Made by a program: the position numbers and the translations under genes. From Streptomyces rishiriensis (GTDB lineage: Bacteria; Actinomycetota; Actinomycetes; Streptomycetales; Streptomycetaceae): a DNA stretch of 64,000 nt. The stretch spans positions 6,820,001 to 6,884,000 of the forward strand of contig NZ_JAUSWV010000002.1 in NCBI RefSeq assembly GCF_030815485.1, written 5' to 3'. The notes under the pieces are model-generated. The model saw only the letters and a list, made by a program, of their open reading frames with translations, was not told the DNA's origin and did not search any database. How positions within the stretch are numbered: the stretch's first letter is position 1; every line of letters starts with the position of its first letter. Positions 16,381-25,235 of the stretch are shown here, piece after piece.

Positions 16381-16824
16381 ATGGCGCAGGTCGAGGCCAC
16401 CACCGAGCGGGTCGTCGCCGCGGACCCTGAGAAGGTGTTCGACACCATCGCCGACTACAGCGGCGCGCGCGGGAAGCTGCTGCCCGAGCACTTCAGCGAG
16501 TACGAGGTGCGCGAGGGCGGCGACGGCGAGGGCACCCTCGTCCACTGGAAGCTCCAGGCCACGAGCAAGCGCGTCCGTGACTGCCTCCTGGAGGTGGCCG
16601 AGCCGACCGACGGCGAGCTCGTCGAGAAGGACCGCAACTCCTCGATGGTCACCGTCTGGCGCGTCACCCCGGCGGGCGAGGGCAGGTCGCGCGTCGTCGT
16701 GACCAGCACCTGGAACGGCGCCGGCGGCGTCGGCGGCTTCTTCGAGAGGACGTTCGCGCCCAAGGGCCTCAACCGGATCTACGACCTGATCCTCGCCAAC
16801 CTCGCCGCGGAGGTCGAGAAGTAG
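16381..16824 (+). CDS. SRPBCC (START-like) family protein
   Basis: 147 residues with the helix-grip fold: V-E-A-T-T-E-R-V-V-A-A-D-P-E-K-V-F strand-helix at the start, then an antiparallel sheet and a long C-terminal helix (G-L-N-R-I-Y-D-L-I-L-A-N-L). These proteins bind hydrophobic ligands in a cavity; no catalytic residue can be named and no ligand inferred. It is intracellular, with no signal peptide. The ATG has GGAGG 6 nt upstream. It is monocistronic by appearance, divergent from the radical SAM gene. Confidence 0.82.
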   Translation: MAQVEATTERVVAADPEKVFDTIADYSGARGKLLPEHFSEYEVREGGDGEGTLVHWKLQATSKRVRDCLLEVAEPTDGELVEKDRNSSMVTVWRVTPAGEGRSRVVVTSTWNGAGGVGGFFERTFAPKGLNRIYDLILANLAAEVEK

Positions 16825-16977
16825 ATCAACACCCTTGCGCTCCGCGCGCGTTGACTCCCTTCACCGGTTCGAGTGGTTCTCTCTTGTGACCGGGATGGCG
16901 CCGTAACTCGTCGCGCTTGCTCGTAGTTGTCGCTTTACGCGGGAATTGTGGGTCAGGCGCGACGAGGGGAACGGCAC

Positions 16978-19374
16978 ATGGGCGGGACCATGACGGCACA
17001 GGACGAGCCGGTCACGGCACCTGCCCCGGAGGACCGGCCGCCGGCGCCGGCCGGCCCCACGCGACCCGGCGGACGCGGGGTGCGACTGGTCTTCTTCTCC
17101 CTGATGCTGGCACTGCTCCTCGCGGCCCTGGAGCAGATGATCGTCGCCACCGCCCTGCCGAAGATCGTGGGCGAACTGCACGGCCTGGACCGGATGTCCT
17201 GGGCGATCACCGCCTACCTGCTCACCGTCACCGTCGGACTGCCCGTCTACGGCAAACTCGGCGACCTCCTCGGCCGCAAGGGCGTCTTCCAGTTCGCGAT
17301 CGTGGTCTTCGTCATCGGCTCCGCGCTCGCCGGGCGGGCCGCGACCATGAACCAGCTGATCGCCTTCCGCGCGGTCCAGGGCGTCGGCGCCGGCGGACTC
17401 ATGATCGGCGTCCAGGCGATCATCGCGGACATCGTGCCGCCCCGGCAGCGCGGCCGGTTCATGGGCCTCATCGGCGCCGCCTTCGGCCTCGCCTCGGTCG
17501 CGGGACCCCTGCTCGGCGGCTACTTCACGGACCATCTCTCCTGGCGCTGGTGCTTCTACATCAACGTCCCCTTCGGCCTCCTCACCCTCGCCGTCGTCAC
17601 CGTCGTGCTGAAGCTGCCGAAGCCGACGGCCAAGCCCCGGTTCGACGTCCTCGGCACCCTGCTGCTCGCCGCCGCCTCCACCTGCCTCGTGCTGCTCACC
17701 AGTTGGGGCGGCACCCGGTACGCCTGGGGATCCGGCGTCGTCCTCGGCCTCGGCGCGGGAGCGGTCGCCGCGGCCGCCCTGTTCCTCGCCGTGGAGCACG
17801 CCGCCGCCGAACCCCTCATCCCGCTGCGGCTGTTCAGGGACTCCGTGTTCAACGTCAGCGCACTGGTCGGTCTGGTGATCGGCGTCGCGCTGTTCGGAGC
17901 CGCGAGCTATCTGCCGACCTTCCTCCAGATGGTCGACGGCGCCACCGCCACCGAGTCCGGGCTGCTCATGCTGCCCATGATGGGCGGCATCGTCGGCGCC
18001 TCGGTCCTCTCCGGACAGCTCATCACGCACACCGGCCGCTACCGGATCTATCCCGTGCTCGGCAGCGCCCTGGCCGCCCTCGGCATGTGGCTGCTGTCCC
18101 GGCTGGAGGTCGACACACCCCGGCTCCAGTACAGCCTCTGGATGGCCGTCCTCGGCGCCGGCATCGGACTGGTGATGCCGGTCCTCGTGCTCGCCGTGCA
18201 GAACTCCGTGCGCCCCGCCGACCTCGGCACCGCCACCAGCGCCAACAACTACTTCCGGCAGATCGGCGGCAGCGTCGGCGCGGCGGTCTTCGGCACGCTC
18301 TTCGCCGACCGGCTCACCGACGCCCTGCGCACCCGGCTGCCCGCGCGCGCGAACAGCGGCCTGCCGGACCCCGAGTCCCTCACGCCGCAACTCGTCCACG
18401 CCCTGCCCCCGCAGCTGCGCGACCCCTACATCCGCGCCTACGCCGACGCCATGCCGAGGATCTTCCTCTACCTCGTGCCGGTGCTGCTCCTCGGCCTGGT
18501 CATCGCCTTCTTCCTCGAGGAGAAACCCCTGCCGTCCCACGCCGGCGCCGATACGGAAGCCGGGCCCGGCGACACGGCGGGCCCGCGGACCCTCACGCTG
18601 CCCGCGCCGCTCACCGGCGGCGTCCCCGTCCGCGGCACGGTGCGGCACCCGGACGGGACGGCGGTGTCCCGCGCGGCGCTCACACTCATCGACGTGACCG
18701 GACAGCAGATCGGCCGGGACGCCGGCGGCGAGGACGGGCGGTTCGCGCTGGCCGCGCCCGGCTCCGGGGCGTACGTCCTGATCGCCGCCGCCGGCGGTCA
18801 CCAGCCGCGGGCGGTCTCCGTCACCGTCGGCGAGCGCCCCGTCGAACTGGACGTCGTCCTCGGCGGCGCCGGACGCCTCGCCGGAAGCGTGGTGACCGCC
18901 GACGGCTCCCCGGTGCGGGAGGCCACCGTCACCCTCACCGACATCCACGGCGAGGTCGTCGCCAGCACCCGCAGCGGCCGCGAGGGCGGCTACGTCATCA
19001 CCGACCTCGTGGCCGGCGAGTACACCCTCGCCGCCGGTGCGCCCGCCTTCCGCCCGGCCGCCGTCGCGGTCGGCGTCCAGGCCGCCCGGGAGACCCGGCA
19101 GGACGTCGAACTCACCCGCGGCGCCCTGCTGCGCGGCACCGTCCGGGCCACCGGCGGGCGGCCCGTCGAGGACGCGCGCGTGACCCTCCTGGACGCGGCG
19201 GGCAACGTCGTGGACTCGCTCACCACGGGGCCCGACGGCGCCTTCCGCTTCGTCGACCAGTCCAGCGGCGAGTACACCGTCATCGCCGCCGGTTACCCGC
19301 CGGTCGCCACCGTCCTGCAAGTGGCGGGCGGCGGACGCACGGAACGCGACCTCCAGCTCGGTCACGAGGACTGA
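16978..19374 (+). CDS. MFS drug exporter (DHA2) with carboxypeptidase-regulatory-like tail
   Basis: 798 residues in two parts. Residues 30-520 are a 14-helix DHA2-type exporter: L-E-Q-M-I-V-A-T-A-L-P in helix 1, G-K-L-G-D-L-L-G-R-K loop between helices 2 and 3, and R-A-V-Q-G-V-G-A-G-G in helix 4. Residues 547-798 hold three beta-sandwich repeats (V-x-G-T/S-V-x-x-x-D/A-G-x-P-V-x-x-A-x-V-T-L), like carboxypeptidase regulatory domains. The repeats follow the last membrane helix and, by helix count, should be cytoplasmic, unusual for this fold. GAGGGG 8 nt before the ATG at 16978 fixes the start. Substrate is unknown. A hairpin follows the gene. Confidence 0.88.
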   Translation: MGGTMTAQDEPVTAPAPEDRPPAPAGPTRPGGRGVRLVFFSLMLALLLAALEQMIVATALPKIVGELHGLDRMSWAITAYLLTVTVGLPVYGKLGDLLGRKGVFQFAIVVFVIGSALAGRAATMNQLIAFRAVQGVGAGGLMIGVQAIIADIVPPRQRGRFMGLIGAAFGLASVAGPLLGGYFTDHLSWRWCFYINVPFGLLTLAVVTVVLKLPKPTAKPRFDVLGTLLLAAASTCLVLLTSWGGTRYAWGSGVVLGLGAGAVAAAALFLAVEHAAAEPLIPLRLFRDSVFNVSALVGLVIGVALFGAASYLPTFLQMVDGATATESGLLMLPMMGGIVGASVLSGQLITHTGRYRIYPVLGSALAALGMWLLSRLEVDTPRLQYSLWMAVLGAGIGLVMPVLVLAVQNSVRPADLGTATSANNYFRQIGGSVGAAVFGTLFADRLTDALRTRLPARANSGLPDPESLTPQLVHALPPQLRDPYIRAYADAMPRIFLYLVPVLLLGLVIAFFLEEKPLPSHAGADTEAGPGDTAGPRTLTLPAPLTGGVPVRGTVRHPDGTAVSRAALTLIDVTGQQIGRDAGGEDGRFALAAPGSGAYVLIAAAGGHQPRAVSVTVGERPVELDVVLGGAGRLAGSVVTADGSPVREATVTLTDIHGEVVASTRSGREGGYVITDLVAGEYTLAAGAPAFRPAAVAVGVQAARETRQDVELTRGALLRGTVRATGGRPVEDARVTLLDAAGNVVDSLTTGPDGAFRFVDQSSGEYTVIAAGYPPVATVLQVAGGGRTERDLQLGHED

Positions 19375-19389
19375 CCGGGTCGGGAAAGG

Positions 19390-19418
19390 GCGCCGGGACG
19401 TGCGGCGTACCCCGGCGC
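19390..19418. terminator. Hairpin after the MFS gene
   Basis: GCGCCGGG (19390-19397) pairs with CCCGGCGC (19411-19418) around 13 nt. It begins 15 nt past the MFS stop and could end that transcript; there is no T tract. Confidence 0.45.
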
Positions 19419-19528
19419 GCGCCGCTGAAACCAATTCGAGGATTGCCGCACATGCCGACCGACGTGCGCCGTACGGTGGTGACGGCGGAACAGATCTTGC
19501 ACAGCTCTGGGGAGAGAGGGCCTGGGCC

Positions 19529-22057
19529 ATGGACCGTGGCACCGAGAGGGACGTACCTCCCAGCCGCGGAACCGGGGGCGGCGCGGCCGACCCACCCAGC
19601 CCGGAGGGCGGCGGTGGGCCCGCCGACGCCGGGCGCGTCCCCCTGGCCGTGGTCGTGGTGGACCGCGAGGGACTCGTCTCCCACTGGAGCACCGGCGCAC
19701 GCCGGATCTTCGGCGTCGTCAAGGAGGAGGCGATCGGCCGGCCCGCGATCGATCTGCTCCCCGTCTCCGGTGCGCTCCCCGAGCCCGACGACGATCTTCC
19801 GGACGGCGGCTACGACGGCTACGGGGGCTACGCGGCCTACGACGGACTCGGGCCCGGCCTCGACTCCTCCCTCGACCGGGGCCTCGGCTACCCGGCCGCC
19901 GGACGGGCCCGCCTGACCGTGCCCGGACTGGACCGCGACCGCGGTCGGGTGGACGTCCTGTGGTGGGCGTACCCGCTGGTCGGGCCGGGTACGGAACGGC
20001 TGCTGGTGCTGGCCGCGGATGCGGCGGGGCTGCACCGGGACGAACCGGCCGACCCACTGGCCGTCGAACGCATCGCGCCCGCCTTCGCGCTGCACACCGA
20101 CTTCCCCGGCGCCGCGGAACTCGCCCGGCGGCTGCCCGAGATCCTGCCCAGCATGAGCGTCGACGAGAGTGCGCGCATCGTCGCGCAGGTCCTCGAACTC
20201 GGTTACCCGGTGCTTGAGTTCAGTCAGAACGACCGAGTGCCCGTGACCCCCGACTGGGGCGTGGCCCGACGTGTCGAGCGCAGGGAGCGCCGCGAGCGGG
20301 CCGCCCGCGCCGCCGCCGAAGGGGCTCCCATACCCCAGGAGTTCGCCGACGACGGGGAGGACCTCGAGTACGTCGCCGTCCGTGAGCGGCTGGAGTTCCT
20401 CAACGAGGTCAGCGGGAAGATCGGCACCTCCCTCGACCTCTCCCGCACCATCCTCGAGGTCAGCAGAGCCGTCGTCCCGCGCTTCACGGACGTCGCCGGC
20501 ACCTATCTGCGCGAACAGGTCGTCGCCGGGGAGGGGTTCCCCGACGGGGTGCCGGACACGACCACCATGTGGCACCGGGTCGCCCTCGAGCACACCGACG
20601 AACCGGGTCGCTGGGACGACGTCGTGCCCGTCGGCGAGGCCATGCCGTTCCCCGCGCACACCCCGTTCTTCCAGTGCATGACGACCGGACAGCCCGTCCT
20701 CGTGCCGCGCATCAGCGAGCAACTGGGCCACGCCATCGCCTCGCAGTTCGACAAGCGCGACATCCGGCCCCTGATCACCGGCCGTTCCATGCTGGTCGTC
20801 CCGCTCAAGGCCCGTGACGTCGTCCTCGGCTTCATGATCCTGCTGCGCCACCCGGAGCGCGCCCTCTTCAACGACATGGACCGGGTCACCGGCGCCGAAC
20901 TCGCCGCCCGCGCGGGCCTCGTGCTCGACAACGCGCGCATGTACACCTACCAGGAGAGCGTCGCCGAGACCCTCCAGGACAGCATGCTGCCGCACATTCC
21001 GCCGCGCATGGCGGGCCTGGACATCGCCACCCGCTATCTGCCCGGCACGCTGCTCGGGCGGGTCGGCGGTGACTGGTTCGACTCGGTGAAGCTGCCCGGC
21101 GCGCGCACCGCGCTCGTCGTCGGCGACGTGATGGGCCACGGACTCAACTCGGCCGCCATGATGGGCCAGTTGCGGACGGCCGTACAGACCATGGCCGCCC
21201 TCGATCTGCCGCCCGCCCAACTCCTGCGCGCTCTCGACGACCTGGCGCAACGGCTGGGCGACACCTACCTCGCGACCTGTCTGTACGCCGTCTACGACCC
21301 GATCGGGGGCGAGCTCCACCTGGCCAACGCGGGACACATCCCGCCGGTGCTGGTGCGTGCCGTCGACGGCCGCAGTGAACTCCTGGACCTGCCCACCGGA
21401 GCGCCCATCGGGGTCGGCGGGGTGCCCTTCGAGGCGGTACGCGTGCGCGTGGACCCGGGAGACCGGCTGGTGATGTGCACCGACGGGCTGGTCGAGGTGC
21501 GCGGCGAGGACATCGGCGTCGGGCTCGCGACCCTCTGTGAGTCCGCCGCCCATCCGGCCGCCTCCATGGACGACGCCTGCGACACCATCATCCGCGCCCT
21601 CAACACCCGCGGCGGCCGCAAGGACGACGTGGCCCTGCTCATGGCGCGCCTCAACGGCATCGGGCCGGACGACGTCTGCGAAGGGCGGTTCCCCCTCGAT
21701 CCGGCGGAGGTCGGCCGAGCCCGCGCGGTGGTCCGCGAACAGCTGCACGACTGGGGCCTGGCCGGGCTCGCCGACGCCGCCGCCCTCATGGTGAGCGAGC
21801 TCGTCACCAACGCCGTACGGCACTCCCGCCGCAGCCCCGTGGCCCTGCGCCTCGTCCGCGGCGACACGCTGCTGTGCGAGGTCGAGGACGACGGCCATGA
21901 ACTGCCGACCCTGCTGAGCACCGGGCCGGGCGACGAGGCCGGGCGGGGACTGCGCGTGGTGAGCGCGCTGGCCCGCGAGTGGGGCACCAGCCGTACGGGC
22001 GCGGGGAAGACCGTGTGGTTCGAGCTGACGCTGCCACGCCGCTCCACGGGGCGCTGA
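19529..22057 (+). CDS. PAS-GAF-PP2C-HATPase regulatory phosphatase (SpoIIE/RsbU type)
   Basis: 842 cytoplasmic residues in four domains. A PAS domain at 37-85 (V-V-V-V-D-R-E-G) is followed by an acidic tyrosine/glycine-rich linker and an uncharacterised helical stretch. A GAF domain lies at 284-470, a SpoIIE-type PP2C phosphatase at 487-705 (V-G-G-D-W-F-D, then G-D-V-M-G-H-G, metal aspartates present), and an anti-sigma-type ATPase at 720-842 (S-E-L-V-T-N-A-V-R-H-S-R and D-D-G-H-E-L-P). Such proteins dephosphorylate anti-anti-sigma factors while the kinase-like domain may bind or phosphorylate antagonists, linking signals to SigB/F-type sigma factors. No antagonist gene is adjacent; a sigma factor of that type lies 27 kb away. 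AGGG precedes the ATG by 8 nt. Confidence 0.9.
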   Translation: MDRGTERDVPPSRGTGGGAADPPSPEGGGGPADAGRVPLAVVVVDREGLVSHWSTGARRIFGVVKEEAIGRPAIDLLPVSGALPEPDDDLPDGGYDGYGGYAAYDGLGPGLDSSLDRGLGYPAAGRARLTVPGLDRDRGRVDVLWWAYPLVGPGTERLLVLAADAAGLHRDEPADPLAVERIAPAFALHTDFPGAAELARRLPEILPSMSVDESARIVAQVLELGYPVLEFSQNDRVPVTPDWGVARRVERRERRERAARAAAEGAPIPQEFADDGEDLEYVAVRERLEFLNEVSGKIGTSLDLSRTILEVSRAVVPRFTDVAGTYLREQVVAGEGFPDGVPDTTTMWHRVALEHTDEPGRWDDVVPVGEAMPFPAHTPFFQCMTTGQPVLVPRISEQLGHAIASQFDKRDIRPLITGRSMLVVPLKARDVVLGFMILLRHPERALFNDMDRVTGAELAARAGLVLDNARMYTYQESVAETLQDSMLPHIPPRMAGLDIATRYLPGTLLGRVGGDWFDSVKLPGARTALVVGDVMGHGLNSAAMMGQLRTAVQTMAALDLPPAQLLRALDDLAQRLGDTYLATCLYAVYDPIGGELHLANAGHIPPVLVRAVDGRSELLDLPTGAPIGVGGVPFEAVRVRVDPGDRLVMCTDGLVEVRGEDIGVGLATLCESAAHPAASMDDACDTIIRALNTRGGRKDDVALLMARLNGIGPDDVCEGRFPLDPAEVGRARAVVREQLHDWGLAGLADAAALMVSELVTNAVRHSRRSPVALRLVRGDTLLCEVEDDGHELPTLLSTGPGDEAGRGLRVVSALAREWGTSRTGAGKTVWFELTLPRRSTGR

Positions 22058-22207
22058 GCGCGGCCCAGGAGGCGTACCGCACGGCGGGCGGATCTCGAAC
22101 GCGGCGTGAAGGAACACGCGCCGCGCTTGTCGCACCGGCCGGGGAGCGATAGACCGTACTCGCCCGTCACTCACGACGGATCGGCTGTGCGTCCTGGGGA
22201 GTTGTGC

Positions 22208-22933
22208 ATGAGCGTGACGAGTCGGTACCGGGAGGCGTGGGAGGGCTTCTGGCGGGAGGCCCCGGAGGAACCGGGCGAGGTGTTCTGGGACGCGGATCCG
22301 AAGGTGACCGCCGCGCTGCACCTGGCACTCTTCGAACCCCACCTCGTCGACCCCGCGATGGCGTTGGTGGACCTCGGTTGCGGCAACGGCACCCAGACCC
22401 GGTACTTCGCCGACCGTTTCCCGCACGTCGTCGGCGCCGACCTGTCCGCCGCGGCCCTCGACCACGCCCGCCGCGCCGACCCCGCCGGACAGGCGGCGTA
22501 CCGGCTCCTGGACGCCGGCGAGAAGGGCGCGGCCGAGACGCTGCACGCCGAACTCGGCGACGCCAACGTCTACATGAGGGGCGTCCTGCACCAGTGCGAG
22601 CCCGGCGACCGGCAGCCGCTGGTGGACGGGATCGCCGCGCTGTTGGGGGAGCGCGGCCGGCTCTTCCTCGTCGAACTGTCGGAGGCCGCCCGTCCCGTCC
22701 TCGGCGGACTGGCGCAGGGTCCCTCCGGTCCGCCGCCGAAGCTCGCGCCCGTCTTCCGGCACGGCATCGCCCCCGGCGAAGTGGCCGACGACGCGGTGCC
22801 CGGATATCTGCGCACCGCCGGCCTCACGATCCTCGCCTCCGGCGAGCTGCCGCTCGTCACGACCGAGTTCGCGCCCGACGGCTCGCGGATCGAGCTGCCC
22901 TCGAAGTGGCAGGTGGCCGCCCGCGGCAGATGA
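22208..22933 (+). CDS. Class I SAM-dependent methyltransferase
   Basis: 241 residues with the Rossmann methyltransferase fold: motif I V-D-L-G-C-G-N-G-T-Q near residues 55-64, acidic end of strand 2 in V-V-G-A-D-L-S, and the motif IV region V-Y-M-R-G-V-L-H-Q. An aromatic N-terminal segment (Y-R-E-A-W-E-G-F-W) forms a lid. The methyl acceptor cannot be deduced. The ATG at 22208 follows GGGGAG at 6 nt. Its neighbours are a signalling phosphatase and a peptidase with their own starts, so it may be transcribed alone. Confidence 0.85.
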   Translation: MSVTSRYREAWEGFWREAPEEPGEVFWDADPKVTAALHLALFEPHLVDPAMALVDLGCGNGTQTRYFADRFPHVVGADLSAAALDHARRADPAGQAAYRLLDAGEKGAAETLHAELGDANVYMRGVLHQCEPGDRQPLVDGIAALLGERGRLFLVELSEAARPVLGGLAQGPSGPPPKLAPVFRHGIAPGEVADDAVPGYLRTAGLTILASGELPLVTTEFAPDGSRIELPSKWQVAARGR

Positions 22934-22993
22934 CCGCCGTCACCCTCCCGTGCGGGGTGGAGTCGCTCCCCGGAAAACCGGGGCACGGCCCGA

Positions 22994-22999
22994 TAGGCT
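22994..22999 (+). promoter_or_regulatory. -10 box before the DppA-like gene
   Basis: TAGGCT, the same hexamer as the leaderless boxes at 12131 and 28560, stands 29 bp before the GTG at 23029. A GAGAGGA ribosome site fits between, so this transcript would carry a short leader. Confidence 0.4.
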
Positions 23000-23028
23000 C
23001 GGGTTTCCTTGAGAGGACGGGGCCGGAC

Positions 23029-23862
23029 GTGAAGATCCTCATCAGCGCCGACATGGAGGGCGCCACCGGCGTCACCTGGCCGGCCGACGTGATGCCCGGG
23101 ACGCCGGAGTGGCAGCGGTGCCGGTCGATGTTCACCTCGGACGTCAACGCCGCCGTTCTCGGCTTCTTCGACGGCGGGGCGGACGAGGTCCTGGTCAACG
23201 AGGCCCACTCGACCATGCGCAACCTGCTCCTCGAGCAGCTCGACGAGCGGGTGGAGATGCTCACCGGCCGGCACAAGTCCCTCTCCATGGTGGAGGGCGT
23301 CCAGCACGGGGACGTGGACGGGATCGCCTTCGTCGGCTATCACGGGGGCGCCGGCATGGAGGGCGTCCTGGCCCACACCTACCTGGCCAACTCCCTCACC
23401 GGCGTCTGGCTCAACGACGTACGGGCCAGCGAGGGGCTGCTCAACGCGCGGGTGGTCGCCGAGTACGGGGTGCCGGTCATCCTCGTCACCGGTGACGACG
23501 TGGCCTGCGAGGACGCGCTCGGCTACGCGCCGGAGGCGCTGAAGGTCGCGGTCAAGGACCACGTCTCCCGGTATGCGGCCGTGTGCCGTGCCCCGGCCCG
23601 CACCGCCGCCGACATCCGGGCTGCGGCGAAGGAGGCGACGCGGCTGGCGGTCCGTCAGGAGCCGTCTGCCGACGGGCCGTTCACGGTCGCCGTGGAGTTC
23701 GACGCCGAGCACCTCGCGATGGCGGCCACCGTCGTGCCCGGCGTCGCCCGCATCGGCGAGCGGAAGATCGCGTACACCAGCGGCACCATGTACGAGGGCA
23801 TCCGTACCTTCAAGGCGGTCACCACGATCGTCTCGGCCGCGATCGAGGAGCAGTATGGCTGA
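23029..23862 (+). CDS. DppA-like D-aminopeptidase (M55)
   Basis: 277 residues of the M55 zinc aminopeptidase family, which release N-terminal D-amino acids from short peptides such as those from peptidoglycan. The start I-S-A-D-M-E-G-A-T-G-V carries the first metal ligands (Asp and Glu). V-N-E-A-H-S-T-M-R, the G-Y-H-G-G-A-G-M segment and H-T-Y-L follow in family order. Family proteins form decameric rings. The GTG at 23029 is chosen because homologues begin with M-K-[IL]; GAGAGGA lies about 12 nt upstream. It begins a same-strand run with an M20 peptidase, an S9 peptidase and an LD-carboxypeptidase, suggesting cell-wall peptide recycling. Confidence 0.9.
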   Translation: MKILISADMEGATGVTWPADVMPGTPEWQRCRSMFTSDVNAAVLGFFDGGADEVLVNEAHSTMRNLLLEQLDERVEMLTGRHKSLSMVEGVQHGDVDGIAFVGYHGGAGMEGVLAHTYLANSLTGVWLNDVRASEGLLNARVVAEYGVPVILVTGDDVACEDALGYAPEALKVAVKDHVSRYAAVCRAPARTAADIRAAAKEATRLAVRQEPSADGPFTVAVEFDAEHLAMAATVVPGVARIGERKIAYTSGTMYEGIRTFKAVTTIVSAAIEEQYG

Positions 23863-23915
23863 GGAGCAGAGCCGGGAGCGGCGGCGGCAGCGACCGGGAC
23901 AGCGACAGGAGCGGC

Positions 23916-25220
23916 ATGGCTGACGCGCGGGCGCGGGACGAGGTCGTCCGGTTCACCTCGGACCTCATCCGTATCGACACCACCAACCGGGGCGGCGGCG
24001 ACTGCCGGGAACGGCCCGCCGCCGAGTACGCCGCCGCGCTCCTGGCCGAGGCGGGCATCGAGCCGGCGCTCCTCGAACGCACCCCGGGGCGGACCAACGT
24101 CGTCGGGCGGATCGAGGGCACCGACCCGACCGCGGACGCGCTGCTCGTCCACGGTCACCTGGACGTGGTGCCCGCCGAAGCCGCCGACTGGAGCGTCCAC
24201 CCCTTCTCCGGGGAGGTGCGGGACGGCGTCGTGTGGGGGCGCGGCGCGGTCGACATGAAGAACATGGACGCGATGATCCTGGCCGTGCTGAGGGCCTGGG
24301 CCCGGCAGGGCGTCCGGCCCCGGCGCGACCTCGTCGTCGCCTTCACCGCCGACGAGGAGGCCAGCGCCGAGGACGGCTCCGGGTTCCTCGCCGACCGGCA
24401 TCCGGGACTGTTCGAGGGCTGTACCGAGGCCATCGGCGAATCGGGGGCGTTCACCTTCCACGACGGCGCCGGGCGCGAGATCTACCCCATCGCCGCGGGC
24501 GAGCGCGGCACCGGCTGGCTGAAGCTCACCGCACGCGGACGCGCCGGACACGGCTCCAAGGTCAACCGGGAGAACGCGGTGACCCGCCTGGCCGCCGCCG
24601 TCACGCGCATCGGCGAGCACGAATGGCCCCCGCGGCTCACTCCGACGGTCCGTGCCGCGCTCACCGAACTCGCCGCGCTGTACGGCGTCGACGCCGATCT
24701 GCGCGACGTGGACGCTCTGCTGGCGAAGCTCGGCCCGGCGGCCGCCCTGGTGGAGGCGACCGTACGCAACAGCGCCAACCCGACCGTGCTGGGCGCCGGT
24801 TACAAGGTCAACGTGATTCCCGGGGAGGCCGTCGCCTACGTCGACGGCCGCTGTGTCCCGGGCGGCGAGGACGAGTTCCGCACCACCCTCGACCACCTCA
24901 CGGGACCCGACGTGGACTGGGAGTTCCACCACCGTGAGGTGGCCCTGCAGGCGCCTGTGGACGTCCCGCTCTACGCCCGTATGCGGGCCGCTGTCGAGGA
25001 GTTCGCGCCCGAGGGGCACGTGGTGCCGTACTGCATGTCCGGCGGCACCGACGCCAAGCAGTTCTCGCGGCTCGGCATCACCGGTTACGGTTTCGCCCCG
25101 CTGAAGCTCCCGGAGGGCTTCGACTACCAGGCCCTCTTCCACGGCGTCGACGAACGGGTCCCGGTGGAGGCGTTGCACTTCGGCGTGCGGGTGCTCGACC
25201 GGTTCCTGCGGACGGCCTAG
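23916..25220 (+). CDS. M20 family zinc metallopeptidase
   Basis: 434 residues of the M20/ArgE/DapE type. Metal and catalytic motifs are in order: H-G-H-L-D-V-V-P near residue 75, G-R-G-A-V-D-M-K-N near 110, D-E-E-A-S near 146 with the base glutamate, and G-T-D-A-K-Q-F near 380. A central dimerisation domain holds G-R-A-G-H-G-S. Family members cleave dipeptides or N-acyl amino acids in the cytoplasm. AGGAG lies 4 nt before the ATG at 23916. It begins 53 nt after dppA and is followed 15 nt later by the S9 peptidase, so the run is probably an operon. Confidence 0.9.
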   Translation: MADARARDEVVRFTSDLIRIDTTNRGGGDCRERPAAEYAAALLAEAGIEPALLERTPGRTNVVGRIEGTDPTADALLVHGHLDVVPAEAADWSVHPFSGEVRDGVVWGRGAVDMKNMDAMILAVLRAWARQGVRPRRDLVVAFTADEEASAEDGSGFLADRHPGLFEGCTEAIGESGAFTFHDGAGREIYPIAAGERGTGWLKLTARGRAGHGSKVNRENAVTRLAAAVTRIGEHEWPPRLTPTVRAALTELAALYGVDADLRDVDALLAKLGPAAALVEATVRNSANPTVLGAGYKVNVIPGEAVAYVDGRCVPGGEDEFRTTLDHLTGPDVDWEFHHREVALQAPVDVPLYARMRAAVEEFAPEGHVVPYCMSGGTDAKQFSRLGITGYGFAPLKLPEGFDYQALFHGVDERVPVEALHFGVRVLDRFLRTA

Positions 25221-25235
25221 GCGAACGGGGAGAAC

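Noticed and set aside
16861..19722. A 953-codon minus-strand frame opposite the MFS gene
   Set aside because: Composition is G/E/R/A-rich without domains, typical of reversed codons; the plus strand encodes a clear transporter.
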